From Rhizobium album (GTDB taxonomy: Bacteria; Pseudomonadota; Alphaproteobacteria; Rhizobiales; Rhizobiaceae): 64,000 nucleotides of DNA. Below the pieces are notes generated by a model that saw only the letters and a list, made by a program, of their open reading frames with translations, did no database searches and was not told where the DNA came from. The DNA is taken from positions 248,001-312,000 of the forward strand of contig NZ_QFBC01000005.1 in assembly GCF_003122325.1 (NCBI RefSeq), written 5' to 3'. Positions 15,714-26,134 of this stretch are shown piece by piece (within the stretch, counting starts at the first letter, position 1; the number at the start of each line of letters is the position of its first letter). Both the position numbers and the translations under genes were made by a program.

Positions 15714-17252
15714 ATGACCCTCGCACAGCTTGATCTCGCCGCAGACGTCAAAAAGATCCTTGCCGACCTCGGCGTTTCGGAAGCACGCTTCACCGGCGGC
15801 ACGCTGTCTGTGACGTCGCCGATCTCGGGCGCCGAAATCGGCCGCCTGCCGGAGGACAGCGCCGCCGCAACGGCCGAAAAGATCGAAGCTGCCCACAAGG
15901 CCTTCCTCGAATGGCGTCAGGTGCCGGCGCCGAAGCGCGGTGAGCTGATCCGTCTGCTCGGCGAAGAACTGCGCGCCGGCAAGGCCGCGCTCGGCCGCCT
16001 CGTCTCGATCGAAGTCGGCAAGATCACCTCCGAAGGCCTCGGCGAGGTGCAGGAAATGATCGACATCTGCGATTTCGCCGTCGGCCTGTCGCGCCAGCTC
16101 TACGGCCTGACGATCGCCACCGAGCGCTCCGAGCACCGCATGATGGAAACCTGGCATCCGCTCGGCGTCGTCGGCATCATTTCCGCCTTCAACTTCCCGG
16201 TGGCCGTCTGGTCGTGGAATGCCGCACTGGCATTGGTCTGCGGCAACGCGACGATCTGGAAGCCGTCGGAAAAGACGCCGCTGACGGCGCTGGCCACGCA
16301 GGCGCTGTTCGAGCGTGCCGTCAAGCGTTTCGTCGCCGAAGGCGGTACGGCGCCGGCAAACCTCTCGACGCTTCTGATCGGCGGCCGCGCCATCGGCGAG
16401 GTGCTGGTCGATCACCCGAAGGTGCCGCTGGTTTCCGCCACCGGCTCCACCGCGATGGGCCGCGTGGTCGGTCCACGTCTGGCGCAGCGTTTCGCCCGCT
16501 CGATCCTCGAACTCGGCGGCAACAACGCCGCCATCGTCTGCCCGACGGCCGATCTCGACCTGACGCTGCGCGGCGTCGCCTTCGCCGCCATGGGCACGGC
16601 CGGCCAGCGCTGCACGACGCTGCGTCGTCTTTTCGTGCATGACAGCGTCTACGACCAGCTCGTTCCGCGCCTGCGGAAGGCCTATGGCTCCGTCGCCGTC
16701 GGCAACCCGCTGGAGTCAGGCACGCTCGTCGGCCCGCTGATCGACAAGGCCGCTTTCGCCAACATGCAGACGGCGCTGGACGGTGCCAAGGCCGCCGGCG
16801 GCACCATCACCGGTGGTGACCGCGTCGACAACGGCTCGGAAAACGCTTTCTACGTGCGTCCGGCGCTGGTGGAAATGCCGTCGCAGAGCGGTCCGGTCGA
16901 GCACGAAACCTTCGCGCCGATCCTCTACGTCATCAAGTACAGCGATTTCAACGAAGCCCTGGCGCTGAACAATGCCGTGCCGCAGGGCCTGTCGTCGTCG
17001 ATCTTCACCAACAACATGCAGGAAGCCGAAACCTTCGTTTCCGCCCGCGGTTCCGATTGCGGCATCGCCAACGTCAACATCGGCCCCTCGGGCGCTGAAA
17101 TCGGCGGCGCTTTCGGCGGCGAAAAAGAAACCGGCGGCGGCCGCGAATCCGGTTCGGATGCCTGGAAGGGCTACATGCGCCGCTCGACCAACACCATCAA
17201 TTACGGCAAGACCCTGCCGCTCGCCCAGGGCGTCAAGTTCGACGTGGAGTGA
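15714..17252 (+). CDS. amaB: Alpha-aminoadipate semialdehyde dehydrogenase (ALDH7, AmaB-like)
   Basis: 512-residue aldehyde dehydrogenase of the ALDH7 (antiquitin) branch. Marks are ELGGNNAAIVCPTADL, with the catalytic Glu region, and GTAGQRCTTLRRLFVHDS, holding the catalytic Cys; both are close to human ALDH7A1 as remembered. It oxidises alpha-aminoadipate semialdehyde (in equilibrium with piperideine-6-carboxylate) to alpha-aminoadipate using NAD+ in the cytoplasm. It lies 111 bp after the AmaA-like oxidase, giving a two-step pipecolate route. A bidirectional terminator follows. The start MTLAQLDL was chosen because the upstream sequence is repeat DNA. Confidence 0.87.
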   Translation: MTLAQLDLAADVKKILADLGVSEARFTGGTLSVTSPISGAEIGRLPEDSAAATAEKIEAAHKAFLEWRQVPAPKRGELIRLLGEELRAGKAALGRLVSIEVGKITSEGLGEVQEMIDICDFAVGLSRQLYGLTIATERSEHRMMETWHPLGVVGIISAFNFPVAVWSWNAALALVCGNATIWKPSEKTPLTALATQALFERAVKRFVAEGGTAPANLSTLLIGGRAIGEVLVDHPKVPLVSATGSTAMGRVVGPRLAQRFARSILELGGNNAAIVCPTADLDLTLRGVAFAAMGTAGQRCTTLRRLFVHDSVYDQLVPRLRKAYGSVAVGNPLESGTLVGPLIDKAAFANMQTALDGAKAAGGTITGGDRVDNGSENAFYVRPALVEMPSQSGPVEHETFAPILYVIKYSDFNEALALNNAVPQGLSSSIFTNNMQEAETFVSARGSDCGIANVNIGPSGAEIGGAFGGEKETGGGRESGSDAWKGYMRRSTNTINYGKTLPLAQGVKFDVE

Positions 17253-17288
17253 GGGCTTCGCTGTTCGGAGGAGTGCGTCTCCACCCTG

Positions 17289-17330
17289 AAAAAAAGGCCA
17301 CCCCGATTGCGTGTCGGGGTAGCTTTTTTT
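17289..17330. terminator. Bidirectional rho-independent terminator
   Basis: Stem ACCCCGA (17300-17306) and TCGGGGT (17314-17320), extended by GGC/GCT pairs, is flanked by seven As on the left and seven Ts on the right. It sits exactly between the convergent amaB and copA genes and should stop transcription from both sides. Confidence 0.9.
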
Positions 17331-17334
17331 CGTC

Positions 17335-19782
17335 TCACCCCCTGAATCGCTTCAGACGCATGGCATTGCCGAGCACGAAGATGCTCGACAGCGCCATGGC
17401 GCCGGCAGCCAGCATCGGCGAAAGCGTCGTGCCGGTCAGTGGATAGAGCACGCCGGCCGCCACCGGGATCAGGATGACATTGTAGGCGAAGGCCCAGAAC
17501 AGGTTTTCGGAAATGTTGCGGATCGTCGCCTTCGACAGTGCGATGGCCCGCGACACGCCGAGGAGATCGCCCGACATCAGCACGACGTCGGCGCTTTCGA
17601 TGGCGATGTCGGTGCCCGTGCCGATGGCGATGCCGACGGCGGCCTCCGCCAATGCCGGGGCATCGTTGATGCCGTCGCCGACGAAGGTGACCACCCGCCC
17701 GCCTTCACCGAGCCGCCTGACCACATCCACCTTGCCGCCGGGAAGGACCTCTGCCACGACCTCGTCGATGCCCAGTTCGCGGGCGATGGCTTCGGCGGTG
17801 CGGCGGTTGTCGCCGGTGATCATCGCCACCGTCAGCCCCATGCCGTGCAGGGCCCGGATCGCCTCCGGCGTCATCGGCTTGATCGGATCGGCAACGGCGA
17901 TGACGGCGGCTAGCCTGCCATCGACGGCGGCATAGAGCGGCGTGCGCGCCTTCTCGCCCATGGCGCGGGCCTTTTCGGCAAAGGGCGCGACATCGAGGCC
18001 GAGTTTTGCCATGTAGCGATCCGCGCCGATGGCGACCGTCCTGCCGTTCACGGTGGCCGAGACCCCATAACCGGCTTCCGCGGCAAAATCGCTTGCCGCG
18101 GCGGGCGAGATGCCCTCCTGCCGCGCTGCCGCGACGATGGCTTCCGCGACCGGATGCTCCGACCGCGCCTCGACGGCTGCCACCAGCGCCAGCACGTCAG
18201 CTCTTTCGAACCCTTCCGTCACCTCGAAATCCGTCAGTTCCGGCCGTCCGGCCGTCAGCGTGCCGGTCTTGTCGACGGCGACCACCTGCGTGTCGCGCAA
18301 GGTCTGCAGGCCGTCGCCGTTGCGGAACAGGATACCGAGTTCGGCGGCGCGGCCGGTGCCGACCATGATCGAGGTGGGCGTCGCAAGCCCCATGGCGCAG
18401 GGGCAGGCGATGATGAGCACGGCAACCGCGTTGACCAGCGCAAAGCTTAGCGCCGGCTCCGGACCGAAGACCAGCCAGACGAGGAAGGTGAGCACGGCAG
18501 CCGCCATCACCGCCGGCACGAACCACGCCGTTACCCGGTCGACCAATGCCTGGATCGGCAGTTTCGAGCCCTGCGCCATCTCCACCATGCGGATGATCTG
18601 GGAGAGCACGGTATCGGCGCCCACCTTGGTGGCGCGGTAGGTCAGGCTGCCGGCCTTGTTGACGGTGCCGCCGACCAGTTCGCTCCCCGCCGCCTTGGCG
18701 ACCGGCACCGGCTCTCCCGATATCATCGACTCGTCGACGAAGGACTGGCCTTCCGTCACGAGGCCGTCCACGGGGATGCGTTCGCCGGGCCGCACCTGCA
18801 CGATGTCGCCTTCTTGCACCGCGTCCATCGGCACGTCGACAAACTGTCCGTTGCGCTCGACGCGGGCGGATTTCGCCTGCAGGCCCATCAGCCGCTTGAT
18901 CGCCTCGCTCGTCCTGCCCTTGGCGCGAGCTTCGAGGTAGCGGCCGAAGAGGATCAGCGTCACGATCACCGCCGCGGATTCGAAATAGACGTTGCGGGTG
19001 CCCGCCGGCAGCAGCGACGGCAGGAAGGTCGCCACGGTGGAATATCCCCAGGCGGCCCCGGTGCCGAGCACGACGAGGGAGTTCATGTCCGGAGCCAGCC
19101 GGAAGAGCGCCGGAATACCCTTGGCGTAAAACCGGAGGCCGGGGCCGAACTGCACGATCGACGCCAGCACGAAGCAGAGGACGAACACCGCCTGTTGCCC
19201 GACCGTCATCGCCAGCCAGTGATGGAAGGCGGGGAAAAGATGCGCGCCCATCTCCAGCACGAAGACCGGCAGGGTCAGGACCGCAGCAAGGATCAGGTCG
19301 CGTTTCAGCCGCCGCATCTCCTGCTCGCGGATCTCGGCGCGCGCGTCCCCGGTCGTGGAAAGCTGAGGCGCCCGCGCCTCGTAACCGGCCTTATGAACCG
19401 CCGCCGCGATGGCGCTGTTCGGCACGCCGGCAATGGCGCGGACGCTCGCCCGTTCGGTCGCAAGGTTGACGTTTGCCGCGATGACGCCGGGCACGGCGGC
19501 GATCGCCGTTTCGACGCGCCGGACGCAGGAGGCGCAGGTCATGCCTTCGATGTCGAAGTCACGCAGGGTCGTTTGCACTTCATAGCCGGCCTTGTGGATC
19601 GCCTCGATGACCGGCGCGGGATCGACGGACGTCTCGAAGGTGACCTCGGCCGTTTCGCTCGCCAGATTGACGTTGGCCGCGCTGACGCCCGGGACCTTGC
19701 GGATCGCCGTTTCGACACGACGCACGCAGGAGGCGCACGTCATCCCCTCGACCGGAAAGCTCTGCCGCAGATCTGCCGCCAT
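17335..19782 (-). CDS. copA: Copper-exporting P1B-type ATPase CopA
   Basis: 815-residue inner-membrane Cu(I) efflux ATPase. Two N-terminal heavy-metal domains each carry [15 protein letters not shown] (Cys 16/19 and 83/86). The transmembrane metal site [10 protein letters not shown], the phosphorylation site DKTGTLTAG, and [10 protein letters not shown] are all present, with the usual eight hydrophobic segments. It pumps Cu(I) from the cytoplasm. Its promoter is a textbook CueR/HmrR site at 19817-19847, so it is presumably induced by copper; the MerR-type regulator itself is not in the window. The CopZ chaperone gene is 22 kb away with the same kind of promoter. Confidence 0.95.
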   Translation of the reverse strand: MAADLRQSFPVEGMTCASCVRRVETAIRKVPGVSAANVNLASETAEVTFETSVDPAPVIEAIHKAGYEVQTTLRDFDIEGMTCASCVRRVETAIAAVPGVIAANVNLATERASVRAIAGVPNSAIAAAVHKAGYEARAPQLSTTGDARAEIREQEMRRLKRDLILAAVLTLPVFVLEMGAHLFPAFHHWLAMTVGQQAVFVLCFVLASIVQFGPGLRFYAKGIPALFRLAPDMNSLVVLGTGAAWGYSTVATFLPSLLPAGTRNVYFESAAVIVTLILFGRYLEARAKGRTSEAIKRLMGLQAKSARVERNGQFVDVPMDAVQEGDIVQVRPGERIPVDGLVTEGQSFVDESMISGEPVPVAKAAGSELVGGTVNKAGSLTYRATKVGADTVLSQIIRMVEMAQGSKLPIQALVDRVTAWFVPAVMAAAVLTFLVWLVFGPEPALSFALVNAVAVLIIACPCAMGLATPTSIMVGTGRAAELGILFRNGDGLQTLRDTQVVAVDKTGTLTAGRPELTDFEVTEGFERADVLALVAAVEARSEHPVAEAIVAAARQEGISPAAASDFAAEAGYGVSATVNGRTVAIGADRYMAKLGLDVAPFAEKARAMGEKARTPLYAAVDGRLAAVIAVADPIKPMTPEAIRALHGMGLTVAMITGDNRRTAEAIARELGIDEVVAEVLPGGKVDVVRRLGEGGRVVTFVGDGINDAPALAEAAVGIAIGTGTDIAIESADVVLMSGDLLGVSRAIALSKATIRNISENLFWAFAYNVILIPVAAGVLYPLTGTTLSPMLAAGAMALSSIFVLGNAMRLKRFRG

Positions 19783-19816
19783 GGTTTTATCCTCGATCCA
19801 ATTTCAGTTGGAAACG

Positions 19817-19847
19817 GGTCTAAAGCTTCCAGCAACGGGAAGGTCAA
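19817..19847 (-). promoter_or_regulatory. CueR/HmrR-type copper promoter of copA
   Basis: On the minus strand TTGACC (-35, 19847-19842) is followed after a 19-bp spacer by TAGACC (-10, 19822-19817). The spacer holds the MerR-family dyad ACCTTCC-N7-GGAAGCT (19844-19824). The overlong 19-bp spacer is the hallmark of CueR/MerR-activated promoters, and the sequence is very close to the E. coli copA promoter as remembered. Confidence 0.88.
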
Positions 19848-19880
19848 CAGCAAAAAAGGGCCGTTCTTGACGGAAACCAG

Positions 19881-20900
<1,020 letters not shown>

Positions 20901-21066
20901 GTCAATTCTGTCCATCCTGCGGGTCTTGTGGCGGATTTGTACCAGATTATCACCCACCAGAAAGAGAATTTTTGAATGTTTTGAAATTATGTGGAATTTT
21001 TTGACGCGTCTTGTGACGCCAATTGATTTGGCCTAACGTTCGTAAAATTCGATTTCGAGGTGAAAC

Positions 21067-21846
21067 TTGTTCCCGGCACAACGGCGCGCGCGCATCATCG
21101 AGCTTCTCCGCGTCGAGCAATCGGCATCGCTGCGGGAGATGGCGGATAAGCTCGCCATCTCGCTGTCCACCGTGCGGCGCGATGTCGATTATCTCTGCGA
21201 TACCGGGCATCTGCAGCGCACTCATGGCGGCGCCATGATCGAGGCGACGGCGATGCGCGGTTTCGAGCCGGAAAAAGACATCGCCCGCGCCATCGCCAGC
21301 GCCGAGAAGAAGGCGATCGGGGAGCGCGCCGCGGCGTTGATCCAGCCGGGGCAGACGGTGATTTTCGACAGCGGCACGACGACGGGTGCGGCGGCGCGCT
21401 CGGCGCGGGAGCGCACCATTCCGTTCACGGCGGTGACCAACGACCTGCATATCGGCACCCTGCTTTCCGACAATGCGGCGATCCAGACCACGGTGACGGG
21501 CGGCACCGTGCGGGCGGGCTCGACCACGCTGCTGGGCGTTGCCGCCATGCGCACGCTGGAGCGCCTGCATGCCGACATCGCCTTCATCGGCACCCATGCG
21601 CTAACGGCGGAGGTGCTGTCGGATACATCGACGGAACTGGCCGATATCAAGCAGACCATTTTGCGGGCTGCGGACCTCGTTGTGCTTCTCGCCGACAGCA
21701 GCAAGTTCTTCAGCCGGTCCTTCTGCAGCTTCGGATCGCTGAAGGACGTCCACCTCATCATCACCGACGACAGGCTCGACCCCGATCATGCGGCAACGAT
21801 CCGCGCGCTCGGTATACCGGTCGAATGTGTCGCCGCCTCTTCGTAG
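21067..21846 (+). CDS. DeoR-family regulator of the threonate/erythronate locus
   Basis: 259-residue DeoR/GlpR regulator. The winged helix RRARIIELLRVEQSASLREM spans about residues 5-55, and a C-terminal sugar-phosphate sensor (DSGTTTGAAARSARER) follows. The start is TTG, supported by GAGGTG 4 nt upstream and by the usual DeoR N terminus; there is no closer ATG. It is divergent from pdxA2 and 16 bp before the DUF1537 kinase, and probably represses both until a phosphorylated intermediate builds up. Confidence 0.87.
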   Translation: MFPAQRRARIIELLRVEQSASLREMADKLAISLSTVRRDVDYLCDTGHLQRTHGGAMIEATAMRGFEPEKDIARAIASAEKKAIGERAAALIQPGQTVIFDSGTTTGAAARSARERTIPFTAVTNDLHIGTLLSDNAAIQTTVTGGTVRAGSTTLLGVAAMRTLERLHADIAFIGTHALTAEVLSDTSTELADIKQTILRAADLVVLLADSSKFFSRSFCSFGSLKDVHLIITDDRLDPDHAATIRALGIPVECVAASS

Positions 21847-21862
21847 TCAGGACCGATCACGC

Positions 21863-22939
21863 ATGCCGAACCTTCGCCTCATCGCCGACGATCTGACCGG
21901 CGCACTGGACAGCGGCTGCGCCTTTGCGACGCAGCAGGAGTCTGTGCTGATCGGCCTGCCGTGGCAACCGCTGCCGGAAGGCCCGCGCATCGCCGTCAGC
22001 ACGGAGACCCGCGATCTCGACGAAGCGGCGGCAGTCGCCGTCGTGGCGGACGTTTTGCAAGGCTTGGAACCCGGGAGCCACGCCCCAACGCTATGGTTCA
22101 AGAAAATCGACAGCGTCATGCGTGGCCATCCCGTGGCGGAGACGGTCGCGGCCATGCACACCGGCGGGTTCGAGCACTGCGTTTTTGCTCCCGCCTTCCC
22201 GGATATGGGCCGTGTGACGGTGGATGGCAGGCAATATCTTGCCGGGGCGGAGCGGCGACAGGTGGGGCCGGATTTCTGCGTGGATTTCGAAGCTCGTGGG
22301 TTTTCTGCCGGGCTGCTGGCTTTCGATGGAGACGGCCGCTCCATAACGGCATCCGGCGATCAAACGGTTTCGATCATCGATGCGGAGACACAGGAGACGC
22401 TGGTGAAACGCATAACCACCCTACGGCACAAGGCAAAGCAACGCACTCTATGGGTCGGGACCGGCGGGCTGGCTGCTGCGCTGTCGCGACAGCGATCCCT
22501 CCGGGCCATGCCGCCGGTCCGGGCGGTCATCGTCGGCACCACCCATCCGGTGACCCTGGATCAGATCAGCCACGCGGTGGCATCCGGCCTGGCAGTGCCG
22601 GATGATGCCGAGCCCGAAAAGGATGGAAGGCCGGCCCTGATCGCGCCGTCGCTTTCGAGCGCGGACGCCTCGGAGACGTCGGCGCGCCTGGGTGACCTGG
22701 TGCCGGAGATCAGCATCGGCAATCCGGCGGAAACGGCTTTCATCATCGTCGGCGGCGACACGCTTTCGAAGGTGCTGCAATCGGTCGGCGCAAAATTTCT
22801 GGAATGTTTTGGCGAGGTGGCGACGGGCGTGCCGATCTGCCGCATCGCTGGCGGCAGGTGGCAGGGCGTGACGCTCATCACCAAATCCGGCGGTTTCGGC
22901 AAGGAAAGCCTGCTCAGCGACCTGCTTTCGGTGAAGTGA
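21863..22939 (+). CDS. DUF1537 four-carbon acid sugar kinase
   Basis: 358-residue ATP-dependent kinase of the OtnK/DtnK/DenK family. The N terminus LRLIADDLTGALDSG with its Asp pair and the C-terminal nucleotide loop TKSGGFGKESLL are diagnostic. Members phosphorylate D-threonate, D-erythronate or 3-oxo-tetronates at O4. Paired with PdxA2, D-threonate or D-erythronate is most likely. At 358 residues it is shorter than the usual 410-430, mainly in the middle, so the substrate may differ. The start at MPNLRL removes an unconserved in-frame extension overlapping the DeoR gene. Confidence 0.82.
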   Translation: MPNLRLIADDLTGALDSGCAFATQQESVLIGLPWQPLPEGPRIAVSTETRDLDEAAAVAVVADVLQGLEPGSHAPTLWFKKIDSVMRGHPVAETVAAMHTGGFEHCVFAPAFPDMGRVTVDGRQYLAGAERRQVGPDFCVDFEARGFSAGLLAFDGDGRSITASGDQTVSIIDAETQETLVKRITTLRHKAKQRTLWVGTGGLAAALSRQRSLRAMPPVRAVIVGTTHPVTLDQISHAVASGLAVPDDAEPEKDGRPALIAPSLSSADASETSARLGDLVPEISIGNPAETAFIIVGGDTLSKVLQSVGAKFLECFGEVATGVPICRIAGGRWQGVTLITKSGGFGKESLLSDLLSVK

Positions 22940-22940
22940 G

Positions 22941-22969
22941 GGAGCGTTTCGATCCGTTCGAAACGCTCC
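22941..22969. terminator. Terminator between convergent genes
   Basis: GGAGCGTTTCGA (22941-22952) and TCGAAACGCTCC (22958-22969) form a perfect 12-bp stem with a 5-nt loop between the kinase (plus) and the SDR gene (minus). The stem is strong, but T runs are absent. Confidence 0.65.
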
Positions 22970-22974
22970 ACGCC

Positions 22975-23718
22975 TCATCCGAGCGGCCGTCCGCCATCGA
23001 CGGGGATGACGGCGCCGGTCATGAAGGTCAGCGTTGTCGCGGCGGCGATGACGGCCTGCGCAACCTCGTCGGGATCGGCGAGCCGTTTCAGCGGCGTTCG
23101 CTCGGCCTGCTGGTTGCGCCAGGAGACGTCGAGGGACTGCACGAATTCCGTATCGACCAGTCCTGGCGCCACCGAGACGACACGCACCTGCGGTGCCAGT
23201 GCCCGGCCGAGTGATTTCGTCAGGTTGTCGACGGCGGCTTTCGAGGCGCAATAGGCGATGTTGCTGCCCATGGCCGTGTTTGCCGCAATCGAGGAGATGT
23301 TGACGACGAGGCCTTCTTTCCCCGCCCGAAGAAGCGGCATCATTGCCCGTGTCACGGCAATGACGCCGCGGACGTTCACGGAGAGGATATCGTCGATCAG
23401 CGCATCGTCCAGCGCGTCGAGATCGCCATGCGGTACGAAACGGGTGATGCCGGCGCAATTGACGAGGATATCGAGCCCGCCGAATTCCGCCTTCAGGCGT
23501 TCGGCGGCCGATGCCAATGCCGGCGTGTCCGTCACCGGCGCATGCACGGCCAGATGCCCCTCGCCCGGCAGCGAAGCGACAAGCGCTTCTGCCTTGGCGG
23601 CGGTGTTGTATCCGACCGCGACACGGGCGCCGCTTTTCGCCAGCGCCATGCAGATCGCCTTGCCGAGGCCGCCGGCGCCGCCGGTGACGAAGGCCGTCTT
23701 GCCATCCAGCCGCATCAT
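22975..23718 (-). CDS. Short-chain dehydrogenase/reductase (FabG-like)
   Basis: 247-residue classical SDR. The cofactor motif TGGAGGLGKAI is near residue 12, NCAG in mid-protein, and the catalytic Ser with YCASK (Tyr and Lys) is intact, so it should be active on NAD(P). It overlaps the stop of the 3-hydroxyacyl-CoA dehydrogenase-like gene (ATGATG). It is the last gene of a long minus-strand unit that starts with a sugar-type importer and includes HisD-like, lactonase-fold and dehydrogenase genes. The substrate is unknown. Confidence 0.82.
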   Translation of the reverse strand: MMRLDGKTAFVTGGAGGLGKAICMALAKSGARVAVGYNTAAKAEALVASLPGEGHLAVHAPVTDTPALASAAERLKAEFGGLDILVNCAGITRFVPHGDLDALDDALIDDILSVNVRGVIAVTRAMMPLLRAGKEGLVVNISSIAANTAMGSNIAYCASKAAVDNLTKSLGRALAPQVRVVSVAPGLVDTEFVQSLDVSWRNQQAERTPLKRLADPDEVAQAVIAAATTLTFMTGAVIPVDGGRPLG

Positions 23719-24662
23719 TTCCCCTCTTCCTGTCTCTTGCGGAAGGCCGCGAGCCTGGTGAGATAGGCATCCCGCCAATCGCGCCGGCCGGCAAGGTCTT
23801 CGGCCGGCAGGGCTGCCCGCCGTTCGGCGGTGACGTCCGCGATCAGGTCCGCCGACCATGGGCGCGGCGCGGTGCGCGACTGCGCGATGCCGTGGTAGAG
23901 CGGCCCCAGCCGTTCGGCATAATCCTTGACGCCGCCGGGGGCGTTGAGGTCGATGGTTTCGAACGGTCCCATGAACGACCAGCGCAGGCCGAGCCCGTAG
24001 GACACGGTCTTGTCGATATCGGCGGCGCTGGCATACCCTTCCTCGAACAGAGCCCAGGCCTCGTTGAGCAATGCGCCCTGCAGGCGGTTGAGGATGAAAC
24101 CCTCGATCTCCCGCCGCACCAGAACCGGCACCTGCCCGACGCCTGTCATGAGCGCGTCGACGGCGGCCACGGCGCCGGCATCGGTCCAGGGCGCCGGCAC
24201 GATTTCGACGACCGGCACCAGATGCGGCGGATTGACGGGATGCGATACCATGAAGCGCGCCCGGTTGGCGCACTGTTCGGTGAAGGCCGAGGCCGGGATG
24301 CCGGAACTGGAGCTGCCGACGATGGTTTTCGGCCCCATCACCTTGTCGATCGCCAGCGACACCTCGGTCTTGACGTCGACACGTTCGAACACCGATTCCT
24401 GCACGTAGTCGGCCTGGCTAACCGCTGCCTCCAACTGGTCGACGACGCTGATGCGGTCGAGCACCGCGGCAGGATCGTCGACGAGGCCGGCGGCCTGCAG
24501 GTCCTTGAGGCCGGTCTCGATATGGCCCTTGACCTTGGTCCGGATCGCCTCGTTCGGATCGAAGATCGTCACGTCGAGGCCGGCGCGAGCAAAAACGATG
24601 GACCATCCGGAGCCGACGAGGCCGGCTCCGACGATGCCGATGCTACGGATATCCCCGCTCAT
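23715..24662 (-). CDS. 3-hydroxyacyl-CoA dehydrogenase family protein (lambda-crystallin/L-gulonate or carnitine dehydrogenase-like)
   Basis: 315-residue NAD-dependent dehydrogenase. The Rossmann motif GIVGAGLVGSGWSIVFARAG opens the protein; SSSSGIPAS and the catalytic His region VSHPVNPPHLVPVVEIVP follow, and the C-terminal domain is that of the lambda-crystallin branch. That branch oxidises free hydroxy acids such as L-gulonate, carnitine or 3-hydroxybutyrate analogues rather than CoA esters. It overlaps its neighbours on both sides by ATGA-type junctions, so it is tightly coupled to the MBL-fold and SDR genes. Confidence 0.83.
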   Translation of the reverse strand: MSGDIRSIGIVGAGLVGSGWSIVFARAGLDVTIFDPNEAIRTKVKGHIETGLKDLQAAGLVDDPAAVLDRISVVDQLEAAVSQADYVQESVFERVDVKTEVSLAIDKVMGPKTIVGSSSSGIPASAFTEQCANRARFMVSHPVNPPHLVPVVEIVPAPWTDAGAVAAVDALMTGVGQVPVLVRREIEGFILNRLQGALLNEAWALFEEGYASAADIDKTVSYGLGLRWSFMGPFETIDLNAPGGVKDYAERLGPLYHGIAQSRTAPRPWSADLIADVTAERRAALPAEDLAGRRDWRDAYLTRLAAFRKRQEEGK

Positions 24663-25549
24663 GCCGAAACCTTGGAGGGTTCGCCGTCCGCGAGGCAGAT
24701 TTCGGTGATCCGCAGGCCTTCCGCGGTGATCCGCGACGGGAATGTATCCCGCAGGCGCTCCTCATGGATCGGGATGACGCGATGGGCGTCATGGCCGGCC
24801 TGCTTCATCATCTCTTCGGTTGCCAGCACCAGGTTGGTCTGGCTGCCGACGGCAAGGCCGACCGGCACGTAGATATCGTCGAGATCGACGGCGGACCCCG
24901 GTCCCTTGATGTTTTCGAAGACATAGACGAGGTCGCCGGCGAGCACCCAGGGATCGGCCGATTCCGTCTTGCCGTCATTGCGAACCGTCACCCACATCGA
25001 GCCGTAGGTGTGGCTGTCGAAGGCGGCATGCAGGTCGATGCCGGGCAGCACGTCGGTGAGCGAGCCGTCCACCGTCACCAGCCGGCGGTCGCGGGCAAGA
25101 TCGACGCCGCGGACGATATCGCCCGGATCGACGGCGACCATCATCCAGCGCATGCGGTCCGGCAGCGACATGGCCCAGACCCATTTGGCGATTTCGCGCT
25201 CCTGGATGTAGAATTTCGCCTTGGGGAAATCCTCGACATTGCCGAAATGGTCGAAATGCGCGTGGGTGATGAACACCGTGTCGACATCCTCCGGCGCCAC
25301 GCCGATTTCGGACAGCACCACCTTGGGGCTGCGCCAGTTCTCGACGCCGAACTTGTCGCCCAGGTGTTTTCCGTAGGCCTTGTCGTTGTAGCCGACATCG
25401 ACCATGGCAATGTGGTCCTTGCCCTTGATGACGACGTAGCAATAGGGAAGCTTCACGTAGCCCTGGTTATGTGCGCCGTAGAGCACGCCGCTCTTGTGGT
25501 ATTTGGCCACGAAACTGTATTCGCAGACCCAGATCGAATAATCGCTCAT
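24659..25549 (-). CDS. MBL-fold hydrolase, AttM/AHL-lactonase-like family
   Basis: 296-residue metallo-beta-lactamase-fold enzyme. The metal motif FITHAHFDHFGN carries HxHxDH; DSHTYGSMWVTV and VLAGDLVY supply later metal ligands, and HRVIPIHEER the last His. The family hydrolyses lactones. In this catabolic operon a sugar-acid or intermediate lactone is more likely than acyl-homoserine lactone. GGAGGAG precedes the ATG. It lies between the 187-residue unknown gene and the dehydrogenase. Confidence 0.8.
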   Translation of the reverse strand: MSDYSIWVCEYSFVAKYHKSGVLYGAHNQGYVKLPYCYVVIKGKDHIAMVDVGYNDKAYGKHLGDKFGVENWRSPKVVLSEIGVAPEDVDTVFITHAHFDHFGNVEDFPKAKFYIQEREIAKWVWAMSLPDRMRWMMVAVDPGDIVRGVDLARDRRLVTVDGSLTDVLPGIDLHAAFDSHTYGSMWVTVRNDGKTESADPWVLAGDLVYVFENIKGPGSAVDLDDIYVPVGLAVGSQTNLVLATEEMMKQAGHDAHRVIPIHEERLRDTFPSRITAEGLRITEICLADGEPSKVSA

Positions 25550-25570
25550 TTCTCCTCCCTTGGATAAAAA

Positions 25571-26134
25571 TCAGTGCTGCGGCCCGCAGCTGCAACAGGC
25601 ATGGCTAAAATCGACCATGGCAAGACCGGCCTTCTCGCTCGCCGTGGTCTGCAGGGCGCGGTAGGCCTCCTTGATCCGGTCTCCGGCCTGGTCGAGCGCC
25701 TCTTCGGTGCGGTCCGGCCGGCCGAGTTTTTCGATATGCGCCAACACCTCGCCGCAGCAGATCGTCGCTGCCTCCAGCCGGCGGCGGTGTTCGGCAAGCG
25801 GCGGTGGCGCGATCAGAGCCGAAAGGGCGGCGACACATTTCTGCCAGCGCTGCCGTGCCGCTTCCATTTCCGGCAGGTCGAGCAGCTCGCGGCGGCGCGT
25901 CAGCCGCGCCAGGATCAGGAACCCGGCAAGCTGGCCGACGATGCGGCGCAGGTCCTCGAAAACGACGCGGGCGGCTAAGGCATAAGATCCGGCGGCATCG
26001 CTTTCGAAGTCGCGGGCAAGCGTGCCCTGGTCGATCGCCGGTGTCGCGGCAAACGAGCCAGCCGAAGCCAGCAATTCGCAATCCGGCCGGTGCACGGTCA
26101 CCAATCGGTCGAAAAGGGCACGGGCTTCGCTCAT
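25571..26134 (-). CDS. Uncharacterised 187-residue protein with Cys-rich tail
   Basis: I do not recognise a family. The protein is mostly helical by composition, with no signal peptide or membrane helix, and rich in Ala, Arg and Leu. It contains ATICCGEVLAHIEK near residue 125 and ends ACCSCGPQH, a Cys cluster followed by His that could bind a metal or an Fe-S centre. The start overlaps the LacI stop by 4 bp (ATGA) and the MBL gene follows 21 bp later, so it is a member of the catabolic operon. It may be a small redox or accessory subunit; that is a guess. Confidence 0.75.
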   Translation of the reverse strand: MSEARALFDRLVTVHRPDCELLASAGSFAATPAIDQGTLARDFESDAAGSYALAARVVFEDLRRIVGQLAGFLILARLTRRRELLDLPEMEAARQRWQKCVAALSALIAPPPLAEHRRRLEAATICCGEVLAHIEKLGRPDRTEEALDQAGDRIKEAYRALQTTASEKAGLAMVDFSHACCSCGPQH

